DNA of 64,000 nt from Christiangramia fulva (GCF_003024155.1 NZ_CP028136.1:1-64000); one strand, 5' to 3'. Counted from the first letter of the stretch, positions 35,113-44,688 are shown. The notes: generated by a model not told the origin, from the letters alone. Program-made: numbers and translations.

Positions 35113-36116
35113 AGCCTGTTCCACTTTTCCTTTACCAGTTCCCAGTCAAACTGCTCAACCTTATCACGGGCATTTTTACAGATCTCCATGGTATGTTCCG
35201 GATCTTTTATCAGCCTTATCACCTCTTTGGCCATGGCCTCCTCATTATCGTCAGATACCAAAATACCGTCATGATCATTCTGAATAAGAACAGGCATCCC
35301 TCCAACATTCGTGCTTACTACAGGCAGCCCAAGGCTCATTGCCTCAATAACACTGATCGGAGTATTGTCTATAGAGGTAGTATTGATAAAAAAATCATAG
35401 TTTTCTGAAAGTCTGGCCCAGTGTTTCTTCTTAAGTTTCCCCGTAAATTTAACCTTTAGGTTATATTTTTTCGCAAGCTTCCTGCACACCGCCATACTGC
35501 CATCTTTCTCAGGACCCACCATACACATGCTGGCCTCCGGATATTCTTTTTGTATATGCTGCAGCACTTTAAGGGCCATCATCGGGTTATAACGGTTCTG
35601 GAAACGTCTTACCCAAAGCAGTTTCGGCGCAAAACTTTCTCTTTTCTTAAATGGATAATTTTCGGTTTTGATCGCATTGGGAATGATCTCCATATTCTTA
35701 AAACCATAAGAGCTAAAAATGGAATAAAGAAAATTGGAAGGTGCTACATTCACATCCGCGTTCCCAAAAAGGCTCAGGCTGAGTTTTTTGGAATTTTCCA
35801 GACGCTCAGGCAGGTTGCCGCCGTGCAATATGGGTATATAGGGAAGATTCATCATCTGGCAGGCTTTCCCCACCAGGTAAGCGTAATAAAAGTTCATGGC
35901 TCCATAGGTGTCAATAAGAACAAGGTCGGTTGTACTTTTATAACGCGCGATTAAAGTAAGCATCTCGGCAAGCCGGAGAGCTTTATTATTACGTGTGGAT
36001 GCCGTACGGACGGTATATCCCTCTTTTCGCAGCATTTTACTAAAAAAGGAAATATAGGTAGCCGTAAAGCTATTTACTTGTAAGTCGTTTCCTATGTACA
36101 GGATTCTTTTTTTCAT
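35103..36116 (-). CDS. Family 4 glycosyltransferase (paralogue B)
   Basis: 337 residues from ATG 36116, overlapping the end of the polymerase gene by 47 bases. GT-B fold: KRILYIGND at the N-terminus, PILHGGN in the middle, then LLWVRRFQNRYNP, MVGPEKDGSM, and the C-terminal EAMSLGLPVVSTNVGG acceptor-proximal loop. Close relative of the 32697 gene. Its last codons (DWELVKEKWNRLLA) recur in the downstream repeat array, so recombination has used this end of the gene. Retaining transferase in the surface-glycan locus. Confidence 0.88.
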   Translation of the reverse strand: MKKRILYIGNDLQVNSFTATYISFFSKMLRKEGYTVRTASTRNNKALRLAEMLTLIARYKSTTDLVLIDTYGAMNFYYAYLVGKACQMMNLPYIPILHGGNLPERLENSKKLSLSLFGNADVNVAPSNFLYSIFSSYGFKNMEIIPNAIKTENYPFKKRESFAPKLLWVRRFQNRYNPMMALKVLQHIQKEYPEASMCMVGPEKDGSMAVCRKLAKKYNLKVKFTGKLKKKHWARLSENYDFFINTTSIDNTPISVIEAMSLGLPVVSTNVGGMPVLIQNDHDGILVSDDNEEAMAKEVIRLIKDPEHTMEICKNARDKVEQFDWELVKEKWNRLLA

Positions 36117-37437
36117 CTACTATATACAATAACGCAAGTCCGTACACAAAAGCCGGCTGGGCTATCCGCATGGCCGAATGATTGATGGTCAGGAACCAGA
36201 ATGCCACAAAAGCCAGAAAATAATAATTGTTCTGAAACTTGAACCAGAATATTATTGGGACAAATATAAGGATTGCCAGAGCAAATATTCCGAGGATCCC
36301 ATGTTCGGATAATAATCGGCTGATTTCATTATGGGTATTGATCCCTATTCCTAATTGTTCTCTTCTATATTCCCTACCCTTTCCCACTCCAATTCCAGTA
36401 ATTGGGTGATGATAAAAGGCGGTGAGTTCGGTCTCAATAATTTCAACCCTCCCGGTGGTAATATCTTCCTTTAATTCACCTGCTTCGTTCTTATTGGTAT
36501 ACCTATTTAAAATTAATCCGGAAGTTTCCATGGACGAAAAGAACCAGACAAGCAGGAAAATGATTCCCATCCCGATTATACGAAGGTTTGTTCCTTCAAT
36601 TTTTTTTGCGTCCTGTTTATAATAAAAGAAGATCAAAAAGCAAACTACACAAACCGCAGCCGTTAATACACCTCCCCTTGAAAAAGTAATTAGTGCTCGG
36701 TAACCCATCATGATTAGAAGAATAGTGTCTATAAGATTAATTAATCGATCCCTGATAGTTAACAATCGTGTACATAATAAGAAACATCCCAATCCCAGGA
36801 CGCTGGAAATTTGATTAGGGCCAAATCCCGCAGTAGCAGCATAATTTCCCGAAAGACTAATTTTCACATCATCCATACTGGGAGTATAAAAGTACAGGTA
36901 CATCATCTGGGCGATAAGAGGCATCAGCATCATTAATAATACCCGTTGAAAATCCTCTCGCTTGATCTTTTTATAATAACAGTATAAAGCCGAAACCCCC
37001 AGGCAAACAGGTCCGCTGATATTAAAAGCTACCAGTTTCCTGAAATCGGCATCATAACTTATGGTCATGGAAGCTACTACAACTCCCGGGAACAACATTA
37101 AAAGATATAACCAGTATGGGATTGTTTTTGACGATGCGCCTTTAAAGAACATTCCTATTAGTAAAAATACGATTACCGCGTATTTTCCCGTCTCATAGAA
37201 TATCACCGCACCGGTCTGTCTGAAGAACACCTCCCCTCCTGCTATATAGGCTGCGGCCATTAATGCTTCATTTCCCTTATTTTTACGGTCTATGATCACA
37301 AAAAGAAAGGAGGCCATAATTCCCAGCAGAATGATCTTTGCCAGGCTTGGAAACAAATAAATAACCAGCCCATATCCTATATGCAGTATAAGCATACGTA
37401 GATAGAACTGGTTATTGATATAATTAAAATCTTTCAA
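36070..37437 (-). CDS. O-antigen/capsule polymerase (Wzy-like)
   Basis: 455 residues with a TTG start (37437), which overlaps the preceding stop as TTTGA; an internal ATG at 37395 is an alternative. About eleven hydrophobic segments. The long periplasmic loop and the motif HNEISRLLSEHGILGIF (near residue 365) are typical of the Wzy_C/O-antigen ligase family, which joins lipid-linked repeat units in the periplasm. Such genes are poorly conserved, so polymerase rather than ligase is chosen from the locus context. Confidence 0.8.
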   Translation of the reverse strand: MKDFNYINNQFYLRMLILHIGYGLVIYLFPSLAKIILLGIMASFLFVIIDRKNKGNEALMAAAYIAGGEVFFRQTGAVIFYETGKYAVIVFLLIGMFFKGASSKTIPYWLYLLMLFPGVVVASMTISYDADFRKLVAFNISGPVCLGVSALYCYYKKIKREDFQRVLLMMLMPLIAQMMYLYFYTPSMDDVKISLSGNYAATAGFGPNQISSVLGLGCFLLCTRLLTIRDRLINLIDTILLIMMGYRALITFSRGGVLTAAVCVVCFLIFFYYKQDAKKIEGTNLRIIGMGIIFLLVWFFSSMETSGLILNRYTNKNEAGELKEDITTGRVEIIETELTAFYHHPITGIGVGKGREYRREQLGIGINTHNEISRLLSEHGILGIFALAILIFVPIIFWFKFQNNYYFLAFVAFWFLTINHSAMRIAQPAFVYGLALLYIVDEKKNPVHRKRLTSK

Positions 37438-38486
37438 AGCTCTTTGAAGAAATTTAAATACCGCTTAAGTATTCCGGCCTCCGAATATAATTCTTTTACC
37501 CGTTTATTTAAACCGGAAGCATCTTTCTTTCTCATTTCAGGATTTTCCAAATAAGTGGTAACCACTTTGGCAATGGATTCCGCACCTCCCGGAGGAATTA
37601 ATTTCCCATGGATCCCTATAACTTCACTGCATTCCCCTACATCAGTGCAAACTACAGCTAAACCAGCAAGTCCGTATTCTATTAGGGCCAAAGGCAGACC
37701 TTCCGATAGTGAAGATAATACGCCAATATCCGCTGACTTTAGATAAGGAAATACCGAAGCTACCTCTCCATAATAGTAAACCTCTTTCCTTTTTCTAAAT
37801 TCTTCCTTCAGATCTTTGGAATAGGTATCCTGAAAATCCCTTCCAAAAAGATACAGTGAAATAGAATATTTTTGTTTGAGAATATCAAAAGCACGTAATA
37901 GAGTTTGATGATCTTTCTGAGGCCTCAGATTGGCCACACAGATGAGTTTATAATCTTCATTCCCTTCTAATTCCTTTGCCTCTTCTTCTTTTATTTGGAC
38001 GAAATTTGGAAGAACGAGAAGCGGTTTATTAAATTCCAGTTTCTCTTTTGTCCATTTTTCCAGTTGCAGATTTACACTGATGATCCCTGCAAAATATCGC
38101 GACAACATTTTTAGCGGTTGCAACTTTCGCTTTTCCAGGAATTCACTGTTGCCATAATGATCGTGCCAGATAATTTTGAATTCGCTTCCGCTCAATTTGC
38201 ATAAAACTGCCAGAAACCAGGAAGTTCCATGCGCATGGACGAATTCTATTTCGTTACTTTTGATAATACCATTCAGTTTCCTGATTGCCGATATGTCAAA
38301 GATCGATTTCCTTCCCAGGAAATAAAAATCCGGATCATCCTTTATATTTTTGGCCAGCAGACCTTTCTCACGTGTGGCTACAAGTACTGATTTTCCGGCA
38401 CGGTCTTTCAGGGCATTGAAATAGTTCAACGCCATTCTCTCCGCGCCACCGGGATGTAAGGAATCAATTAATTGTAGTACACGCAT
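37434..38486 (-). CDS. Family 4 glycosyltransferase
   Basis: 350 residues from ATG 38486. GT-B fold with DSLHPGGAERMALNY at the N-terminus, a pattern widespread in capsule and EPS GT4 enzymes, HAHGTSW near residue 90, and a C-terminal half with ANLRPQKDHQTLLRAF, GEVASVFPYLKSAD and SLSEGLPLALIEYGLAGLAV (E-x7-E). The last bases overlap the polymerase TTG. Sugar unknown. Confidence 0.88.
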   Translation of the reverse strand: MRVLQLIDSLHPGGAERMALNYFNALKDRAGKSVLVATREKGLLAKNIKDDPDFYFLGRKSIFDISAIRKLNGIIKSNEIEFVHAHGTSWFLAVLCKLSGSEFKIIWHDHYGNSEFLEKRKLQPLKMLSRYFAGIISVNLQLEKWTKEKLEFNKPLLVLPNFVQIKEEEAKELEGNEDYKLICVANLRPQKDHQTLLRAFDILKQKYSISLYLFGRDFQDTYSKDLKEEFRKRKEVYYYGEVASVFPYLKSADIGVLSSLSEGLPLALIEYGLAGLAVVCTDVGECSEVIGIHGKLIPPGGAESIAKVVTTYLENPEMRKKDASGLNKRVKELYSEAGILKRYLNFFKEL

Positions 38487-38606
38487 AAATTCAGCTGGTT
38501 TATATACTAACTCTGTTTACATTCAAATCCGTTCAGGGTTCAAAGTTCAATGTTTAGCTTTTGATATTCAACATTGAAGGTATATTCATTTTCCAAACCT
38601 CAGCCT

Positions 38607-39002
38607 TCAATCCTTTCTAAACTTGGAACCTTTAAAATCAGATCTATTAAGAAAACCTATAAAAGCTGTAATCTTTGCTATCTCCTTTTCACACTTTTGA
38701 GAAAGCTTCTGAAATTCTTCTTCTGATATTAGCTTCTTATCTTTTGCCCTATACAACTGCGATTTTAACTCTGTACAGGATCCACGGGAGAAACCTAAAA
38801 AATTTCGAAACTCAAGATTCCCTCCTCTTCCAAAACCTTCTGCTATGTTGTCCATAATTGAGCCTGAGCTTCTGTCCATCTGATTTAGTAGAGAATATCG
38901 TTTTCCAAGTGGCGTTGTTTCGAACAATTCCTCCAGATCTAAACAAATTTCCCGCGCCAGCTGCCAAACCTCCAGGTCTTCAAATCTCTCTACTTTACTC
39001 AT
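38607..39002 (-). CDS. Four-helix-bundle protein (23S rRNA IVP family)
   Basis: 131 residues from ATG 39002. The sequence FEDLEVWQLAREI, then SLLNQMDRSSGSIMDNIAEGFGRGG, NFLGFSRGSCTEL and a final EIAKITAFIGFLN matches the small helical family named after proteins encoded in intervening sequences of 23S rRNA. It forms a pentameric four-helix bundle in known structures; its cell role is unknown. It lies between two GT genes, with AACTTTG-type word repeats on both sides (38527-38580, 39036-39067), so it may be an insertion in the glycan locus. Confidence 0.85.
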   Translation of the reverse strand: MSKVERFEDLEVWQLAREICLDLEELFETTPLGKRYSLLNQMDRSSGSIMDNIAEGFGRGGNLEFRNFLGFSRGSCTELKSQLYRAKDKKLISEEEFQKLSQKCEKEIAKITAFIGFLNRSDFKGSKFRKD

Positions 39003-39035
39003 ATTTTTAATCTTTAGTACAAAACCACCGTAAAC

Positions 39036-39067
39036 GTTGAACTTTGAACTTTGAACTTTGAACTTTT
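39036..39067 (-). repeat. GAACTTT word repeat at GT 3' end
   Basis: Four copies of TTGAACT (7-bp period) run into the stop codon region of the next gene (39066). Confidence 0.85.
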
Positions 39068-40283
39068 AATTTTTCAACACTCCCCTTATCCCTGCTTCAA
39101 ATTTTTCCAGTGTATATTCCTGGCTCCACTCATGCGCCCTTTTTGACATCTTATTCATTTCCTCTTCATCTTGCAGTAACTCAATTATCTTATCAACTAC
39201 TTCCAAAACGCTCCCTGTTTCTGTTCCCCCTTTGGGGGAATTAAGGGGGCTGGGGAGAGATGGAGAGGGGCCTTGGGGGCCTTGGGGGCTGGGGAGAGAT
39301 GGAGAGGGGCCTGGGGGCGCTGGGAGAAGGATCCCCCTGGATCCTTCTCCCAGCATCCACGGCACACACGAGATTTCCGTTCCAATTGGTATACATCCAA
39401 AGAACATTCCCTCTGCCAGGGCTTTTGGCCAGCCCTCGCTCCTCGATGGGAGTATACTAAAATGCGCTTTTTTATAGGCATTCTTTAAGACCTCCTGAGG
39501 CTGATTTCCTTTTAAAAAAATAAACTGCTGCAGCTCGTTTTTTGAAATATAATCTTCTAAATTTTCCTTTTCCGGACCTTCCCCGTAAATATCCAATTCG
39601 ACATCAAATCCATTTTGATAAAGCTCCTCAACGATCTTTACGGCTAAAACAGGTTGCTTTCCTTCGCTAAGGCTTCCACAAAAGAGAAACCGGAAAGGAG
39701 CTTTAAAATTTTTACTTACCTGCTCTTTCTCCGATTCTGAAAAACTCGCCGTAAAAAAAGGAATGATATTCTTACTTTGATTTTCCCAGTTTCCATAGAC
39801 CAGAACTTTCGTATTTCTGCTTAAAAAAGTATTGGAAAGCCACCATTTCTGAAAACGGTAACTTAAAGGCTGTTCGCTTTTCGATTCCCAGTTCCCGGCA
39901 TACTTTACCGTCTTGGGTTTGTGCGGAAACAAAGATGAAACTACCATAGCCAGCATTCCCACATTGCCTGGACATCGAATATGTATATGATCGGCCAGCT
40001 TCATTTCCCGGTAGCAGGCTTTAATCACTTTAAAACTGTCTGCTATATTTTTTAAAAAATCATTGCCTTTATAATGTAATGAAGGAATCTTTACATGCTG
40101 AATATTTTTATGCTGATAGGCCTCGTCAATTACTGAAGGATCCCTGGAACTTCGGGGTGCTACCACTTTGACACTTTCAATGTCGGCAATCCATAGGTTC
40201 ATTTCTTTCACATAAGGACCATAGGAATATAAATTCCCCTTCTTCAAAAAATGGTCGGCATGTGAAAAGATACTGAATATCAT
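39066..40283 (-). CDS. Family 4 glycosyltransferase with in-frame repeat insertion
   Basis: 405 residues from ATG 40283. GT-B features: KTVKYAGNWES in the N-terminal half, FRFLFCGSLSEGKQPVLA and LPSRSEGWPKALAEGMFFGCIP (E-x7-E) in the C-terminal half. After the conserved LGEGSRGILLPA a stretch of ~34 residues of Pro, Ser, Gly and Leu (two copies of GPSPSLPSP 13 residues apart, ending NSPKGGTET) interrupts the fold before VLEVVDKIIELL. It comes from a GC-rich DNA repeat at 39224-39353. The enzyme may still fold, as the insertion lies in a surface loop before the last helix; activity is uncertain. Confidence 0.85.
   Translation of the reverse strand: MIFSIFSHADHFLKKGNLYSYGPYVKEMNLWIADIESVKVVAPRSSRDPSVIDEAYQHKNIQHVKIPSLHYKGNDFLKNIADSFKVIKACYREMKLADHIHIRCPGNVGMLAMVVSSLFPHKPKTVKYAGNWESKSEQPLSYRFQKWWLSNTFLSRNTKVLVYGNWENQSKNIIPFFTASFSESEKEQVSKNFKAPFRFLFCGSLSEGKQPVLAVKIVEELYQNGFDVELDIYGEGPEKENLEDYISKNELQQFIFLKGNQPQEVLKNAYKKAHFSILPSRSEGWPKALAEGMFFGCIPIGTEISCVPWMLGEGSRGILLPAPPGPSPSLPSPQGPQGPSPSLPSPLNSPKGGTETGSVLEVVDKIIELLQDEEEMNKMSKRAHEWSQEYTLEKFEAGIRGVLKN
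39224..39353 (-). repeat. GC-rich repeat element inside a GT gene
   Basis: Consists of TTCCCCCTTTGGGGGAA (39224-39240), two direct copies of GGGGGCTGGGGAGAGATGGA (39245, 39284; 39-base period), and a perfect 15-bp inverted repeat CTGGGAGAAGGATCC/GGATCCTTCTCCCAG (39320-39334 with 39339-39353). Confidence 0.85.
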
Positions 40284-40284
40284 C

Positions 40285-41088
40285 CTATGCTTTTTTTTCC
40301 ATAAACAGACTTACCTGCATGCATTCCAGAAATCGCTTTCTCGATCCACGGGATTTTTCCCAGTCTTCTTCATGCCATTTTCTTCCTTTTTCCATTCGCT
40401 TTTCTTCAGAGATTGGCAGAAGATTTAATAAAAAGAACCATTTTGACTTTCCTAGGGTTCCTCGTCTATCCAGAATATTGAATGATTTCTCAAACTTTGA
40501 AATGGTCCTTTCAGTAAATGGCCATTCCCAGTCTTTATCGCTTTGAAAAGGTCGGTAAAGACTCCTCAATACCCAGACAGGCTTACTCGTGGTCGTTGGA
40601 TCATAACTTACAATTTGTCCTTTAGGAGCAAGCTTTTCATTCAGCTTTTCTATAAGCTCATCTACATCTTTAAAATGATGAAGCACGGCATAGGCATAGA
40701 TCAGGTCAAAATCCTTTTCTTTAAACTCATTGGAAAGAAAATCAATGGCATAGCCGTTCGCACTGGGAATATTTTTCAACCTTGAATTTAAATGTTCGAT
40801 CGCTTTTTCACTAAGATCAATTCCTATATATTCTTCCGCATTCTGTGCCAAATACATGCTTAGGGAATTTCCCATAAAACAACCGAGGTCCAGTACCTTT
40901 TTTCCTTTTACATTCCCTATCCAATCATAATGTTGCTGCACAACTACCTTTTCTACCCCAACCGACTTACGAAATTTGGTTAGGATTCCATTCCTTAAAG
41001 AATACCACAATTTTGTAGCAAAGTTCTTTTTAAAACTTTGATAAAACTCCTTCTGGCGTCTATTGATTTCTTCCTGCTTATTTTTCAT
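40285..41088 (-). CDS. SAM-dependent methyltransferase in glycan locus
   Basis: 267 residues from ATG 41088, one base upstream of the GT gene's start. Rossmann core: motif I KVLDLGCFMGNSLS (near residue 65), EYIGIDLSEKAIEHL (acidic II), then DFDLIYAYAVLHHF (motif IV/V) and VSYDPTTTSKP. Basic ends. Likely methylates a sugar hydroxyl or phosphate of the glycan; a lipid or polyprenol target is possible. The C-terminal ~60 residues are rich in Lys, Trp and Arg. Confidence 0.85.
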   Translation of the reverse strand: MKNKQEEINRRQKEFYQSFKKNFATKLWYSLRNGILTKFRKSVGVEKVVVQQHYDWIGNVKGKKVLDLGCFMGNSLSMYLAQNAEEYIGIDLSEKAIEHLNSRLKNIPSANGYAIDFLSNEFKEKDFDLIYAYAVLHHFKDVDELIEKLNEKLAPKGQIVSYDPTTTSKPVWVLRSLYRPFQSDKDWEWPFTERTISKFEKSFNILDRRGTLGKSKWFFLLNLLPISEEKRMEKGRKWHEEDWEKSRGSRKRFLECMQVSLFMEKKA

Positions 41089-41105
41089 ATTTCCTAAAGT
41101 TGGAT

Positions 41106-42173
41106 TTAATTAAATATTTCAGGATTTTGGGATAAATCTTTTATTACCTTAATTAATTCATATTTCTGCTGAAATCGTTGATAACAGCTCTCTGCCATCT
41201 GCTCTCTCATTTTGGGATTTCTTATCAGGGATTTCATTTTATCAGCAAGGTCTTTATGGTCTCCGGTTTTAAATAATATTCCGTCTTTCCCATTTCTGAT
41301 TATTGAGGATATCCCAGTAGTATTCGATCCTATGACTGGAGTATGAACAGAAAAACTTTCAATTACCACATAACCAAAAGCTTCATTATAAGACGGCACT
41401 ACAGAAAAATAGGCCGTCGAGAATTGATCCAAAACATAATTTCGTGATTGGTTTCCAGCAAAAAAAATATTCTTCTCCAGATTTAATCTCTTTTGAAGTT
41501 GTCTGAGATTTTCTAATTCACCGGTTGATTCATCTTCTCCAATAATAATAAGTTTAATATCTTCAAATTCATCCTTTACGAGTGCCAGTGCTTTTACTAA
41601 AACCCTCACTCCTTTAACTGTATGTAATCTTCCTGCGTAAACTATCTTCCTAGCCTTAGGTTTTTCGGTCAGGTTCGGATCTCTTACTGCATTATTAACA
41701 ACCTGAATTTTATTGGGTGGAATATTGAAAGAATTGGTCAAATCTAATTTTGCTGCTTCCGAATTGGTTACTATTTTAGAAGCTAAAGAGTAAAAAAATC
41801 TTTTTCTTAATTTTAAAACTGAATTAGTATCCAACTGCGTGGTTAATGTGTGATACCAGGCTACTCTGTTTTTAACCCTTACAAGAAATCCTGCCAACAA
41901 ACAAATATTGACTGCAGCAAAATTGGCAATAATTGTTCGTGGTTTATATTTTCTAATATATCTTAAAAAAAATAATAGATCTTTTATTTTAGTTGGTCGC
42001 TTCGAAGGCCATATTAAGATTTCAATCCTATCATTGATCCTAAAAGGATGTTTTTCATTAGCATGTGTAAAAATAACTACCTTATTTTTCTCAGAAAGAA
42101 GGTTTGCCAGACTGATAAAAAATTCAGCTACCGAAGAATTTTTAATGGTAAAAGCTAAAAATACAGTCTTCAT
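41106..42173 (-). CDS. Family 4 glycosyltransferase
   Basis: 355 residues from ATG 42173. GT-B fold: VFLAFTIKNSSVAEFF, VAWYHTLTTQLD (N-lobe), then KIVYAGRLHTVKGVRVLVKAL, GNQSRNYVLDQFSTAYFSVVPSYNEAFGYVVIES (contains the E-x7-E Glu pair) and NGKDGILFKTGDHKDLADKM. It lies between the methyltransferase and a GT2 gene (3-base gap). Retaining; substrates unknown. Confidence 0.88.
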   Translation of the reverse strand: MKTVFLAFTIKNSSVAEFFISLANLLSEKNKVVIFTHANEKHPFRINDRIEILIWPSKRPTKIKDLLFFLRYIRKYKPRTIIANFAAVNICLLAGFLVRVKNRVAWYHTLTTQLDTNSVLKLRKRFFYSLASKIVTNSEAAKLDLTNSFNIPPNKIQVVNNAVRDPNLTEKPKARKIVYAGRLHTVKGVRVLVKALALVKDEFEDIKLIIIGEDESTGELENLRQLQKRLNLEKNIFFAGNQSRNYVLDQFSTAYFSVVPSYNEAFGYVVIESFSVHTPVIGSNTTGISSIIRNGKDGILFKTGDHKDLADKMKSLIRNPKMREQMAESCYQRFQQKYELIKVIKDLSQNPEIFN

Positions 42174-42176
42174 TTT

Positions 42177-43169
42177 TTAATTTAATAATGCACTAATTCT
42201 TCCTTTAAAATCTGCAAACCCGCTTTTATCTCCCTCCAAATAATTGAACAACCTGATAAAAGCTAGCAGATAAGATATTCCATACCATTTAACCCGTGCT
42301 TTTAACTTTGGTTTGGGATTTTTATTTTTCCAGACGTATTTTCCATTCTTCACCACCATCTGTCCGTATTTATAATGATCCGGTCTTCCTGATTCTTCAT
42401 GCAGATGAAATACCCTGGCTGCAGTATTCACATATAGTTTTCCTAATTTGGAAGCCCTTAAGCAAAAATCCATGTCTTCATAAAGTCCGTAACCCTCAAA
42501 ATAAGATGAAAATTCTATTTCTGAAAAAAGTGATTTCCGATAAGAAGCAACACCTCCCATAAAGAATTCCACTTCATAGATTTTTCCAGATGGCGGCAAA
42601 AATCCTGTAGAGAATCCATGAGAGAACTCAGGCATAAATCCCGGCGGCTTATCTGATAATAGCCCCAGCCTTTTCCTTAAAACATTCCGCTGCCCCAGCT
42701 TACGTATATAACCGTCTATCTTAAATTCATCAAAGGCCGGTTTATAGTCCTCTTCCACTTTTTGCCAGACAGTTTCATCATTTATCCAGCCTCCTGCTGC
42801 GATAGCCTCTGGCCTTTTTTTATAAGTAGTGATCAATTCTGCAAAATATTCTCTCTCTAAGACTATATCATCATCTAAAAAACAAATGATATCCACATCC
42901 CCACTCTGACCTATCCCATAATTGCGCTGCCTTGTAAGCCCACTGTCTTCCTTCTCTACTTTTATATACCTTAGATTTTTATAGTTATGAGCATCAAATA
43001 GATCTCTGGTATCATTCTCTCCCGAACCGTCCACTATCAGGATTTCATCCGGATATAGACTTTGTTTTTCAACCGATTCTAGCAGCCTTTTTAGCGAAGC
43101 GGGCCTTTCATAGGTACAGATAATGAGGCTGAATGTGAACTCCCGCTTTGTCATTCCCTTATTTGGCAT
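42177..43169 (-). CDS. Family 2 glycosyltransferase
   Basis: 330 residues from ATG 43169; an alternative ATG at 43154 (MTKREFTF) avoids overlap with the upstream gene and is equally likely. GT-A motifs: SLIICTYERPASLKRLLES, ILIVDGSGEND, then FLDDDIVLE (DxD, metal/UDP site) and YEDMDFCLRASKLG (catalytic base region, ED-x-D). Inverting transferase. C-terminal ~50 residues are helical and basic, suited to membrane contact. Confidence 0.88.
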   Translation of the reverse strand: MPNKGMTKREFTFSLIICTYERPASLKRLLESVEKQSLYPDEILIVDGSGENDTRDLFDAHNYKNLRYIKVEKEDSGLTRQRNYGIGQSGDVDIICFLDDDIVLEREYFAELITTYKKRPEAIAAGGWINDETVWQKVEEDYKPAFDEFKIDGYIRKLGQRNVLRKRLGLLSDKPPGFMPEFSHGFSTGFLPPSGKIYEVEFFMGGVASYRKSLFSEIEFSSYFEGYGLYEDMDFCLRASKLGKLYVNTAARVFHLHEESGRPDHYKYGQMVVKNGKYVWKNKNPKPKLKARVKWYGISYLLAFIRLFNYLEGDKSGFADFKGRISALLN

Positions 43170-44688
43170 TGTTCAGTTCCTCACATAGTCTTTCGCTTAA
43201 CCTCCAGCGTCTTTTCATGCTTCCAAAATAACGAAAAGGATTTTTAATGGATTGCTTTCTGTAATATTTAATGAACAGGGACACTTTATAGCCTCTTTGC
43301 ATTATTTGAGTATAAGCCGACTTCACCAGATACATCATCGTGGGAGAAGGTTTTGGCTCTTCTTCTGGGGAATCCTGTCCTTTCATCACCTCTCTGAATC
43401 CGCCTCTCTCGGCCTTAAGGTGCACAAACTGAAGATCGGGATGATAAATGATATCACAGCCTTTGCTTCTTAATTGCAATCCGTAATCTATGTCTTCCCC
43501 AAACCCCTTTTCCAGGAATTCGGAAAATTCACACTTCAGCGCGTATTCCGATTTCACCACCGAGGTCCCTGAACCAAATGCGCCCCATTGTTTGATCTTC
43601 GGAAAAACAGACTGTTCTCCGGGCTGAAGACAATTTAAATTGATACAACCCACTCCCAGTCTGTTAATTTCAGCTAATGTTTTTTCCAGCAGATCTGTCT
43701 CAAGCCTTATATCATCATCAGCAAAGAAAATATATTTGGCGGTAACCGATTTCATCGCAAGGTTTCTGGCGTGGCAGGCTCCTGTTCGGTGAACAAAGTG
43801 ATGGATGACCTCAAAGGACCATTTCTCCTTCAAAAATTCCAGTTGGGATACTGACGCTGGATCCGGATCCTGCTCTACGATGATAACACGATTTGGTAAC
43901 TTGCTTTGTTTGCTTAAGTCCACCAATAGATTCCTTAAATGTTCCGATCTTAATAGAGTTGGTACGATTACATCAATGTCCTCGCTTTCGTTTGATACTT
44001 TTTCCCGCCTGATCTCATGAATAGGAAGATGTATTTTTTGTTTAAAAAAAGACTTCTTTCCCAGGCTTTTCAGGAAAGGAATGAGTAGCAATCGTTTTTC
44101 GTATCTCCAGAAGCAAAACAGCAAGATCCATAACCATTCCTTTTTATAATGCTGTGCCACGAATCTGAACAATTCATCATCAGTACTATTAAAACTGAGC
44201 TTAATTGTTTGATTGCTTTCTGTCAGATTTGGATTGGTATAACAAAAAAGTCCGTTCTGCTGACCGGTTTTCGCAATTGAATTTAAAAGGTAACCGAAGC
44301 TTGTAATTTCTTTGAAGGTATCCCTGAATCTCAGTGCAGTTTTTCCGTAGGTCCCACCTATATCTGTGCTCATCCTCCAGGTGGGATAAACCACTTCATA
44401 ATTCGGATTCACAAACGGAAGCTGATCAATATAACCAATTTGATCAGGAATATATTGATTAACAATTGGAAAACTGGACATGATTAATTCATGCGGAAAG
44501 CACTCTTCGATATTATCAGCAATTATAGGATCAATATCCTGATCTCTCCAGATGATCAGCTCCTCCGGAAACTTTTCAGCTACTTCCCAAAAAGCATTGA
44601 CGAGAGATCTGCTTTCTAATAATAATTCTTTACCATCCCGGCTAGTATGTATAAATTTCCTGGCATTGCTGTGAAGCAGAATGATCAT
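43159..44688 (-). CDS. GT2 with unknown N-terminal domain
   Basis: 509 residues from ATG 44688 (MIILLHSNARKF); in-frame starts at 44727 (ATG) and 44742 (TTG) would add 13 or 18 residues. The first ~240 residues are of unknown type, with a WRDQDIDP and PHELIMSSFP pattern. The GT2 domain starts near residue 255: IDVIVPTLLRSEHLR, VIIVEQDPDP, FFADDDIRLETDLL (DxD), GFGEDIDYGLQLR (ED-x-D). A layout with such an N-terminal part recurs in flavobacterial glycan loci. The N-terminal part could bind the acceptor or be a second transferase. It overlaps the next gene by 11 bases. Confidence 0.82.
   Translation of the reverse strand: MIILLHSNARKFIHTSRDGKELLLESRSLVNAFWEVAEKFPEELIIWRDQDIDPIIADNIEECFPHELIMSSFPIVNQYIPDQIGYIDQLPFVNPNYEVVYPTWRMSTDIGGTYGKTALRFRDTFKEITSFGYLLNSIAKTGQQNGLFCYTNPNLTESNQTIKLSFNSTDDELFRFVAQHYKKEWLWILLFCFWRYEKRLLLIPFLKSLGKKSFFKQKIHLPIHEIRREKVSNESEDIDVIVPTLLRSEHLRNLLVDLSKQSKLPNRVIIVEQDPDPASVSQLEFLKEKWSFEVIHHFVHRTGACHARNLAMKSVTAKYIFFADDDIRLETDLLEKTLAEINRLGVGCINLNCLQPGEQSVFPKIKQWGAFGSGTSVVKSEYALKCEFSEFLEKGFGEDIDYGLQLRSKGCDIIYHPDLQFVHLKAERGGFREVMKGQDSPEEEPKPSPTMMYLVKSAYTQIMQRGYKVSLFIKYYRKQSIKNPFRYFGSMKRRWRLSERLCEELNNAK

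Noticed and set aside
39197..39488. Gly/Trp/Pro-rich frames around the 39-kb repeat
   Set aside because: Shadows of the GC-rich repeat on other frames.
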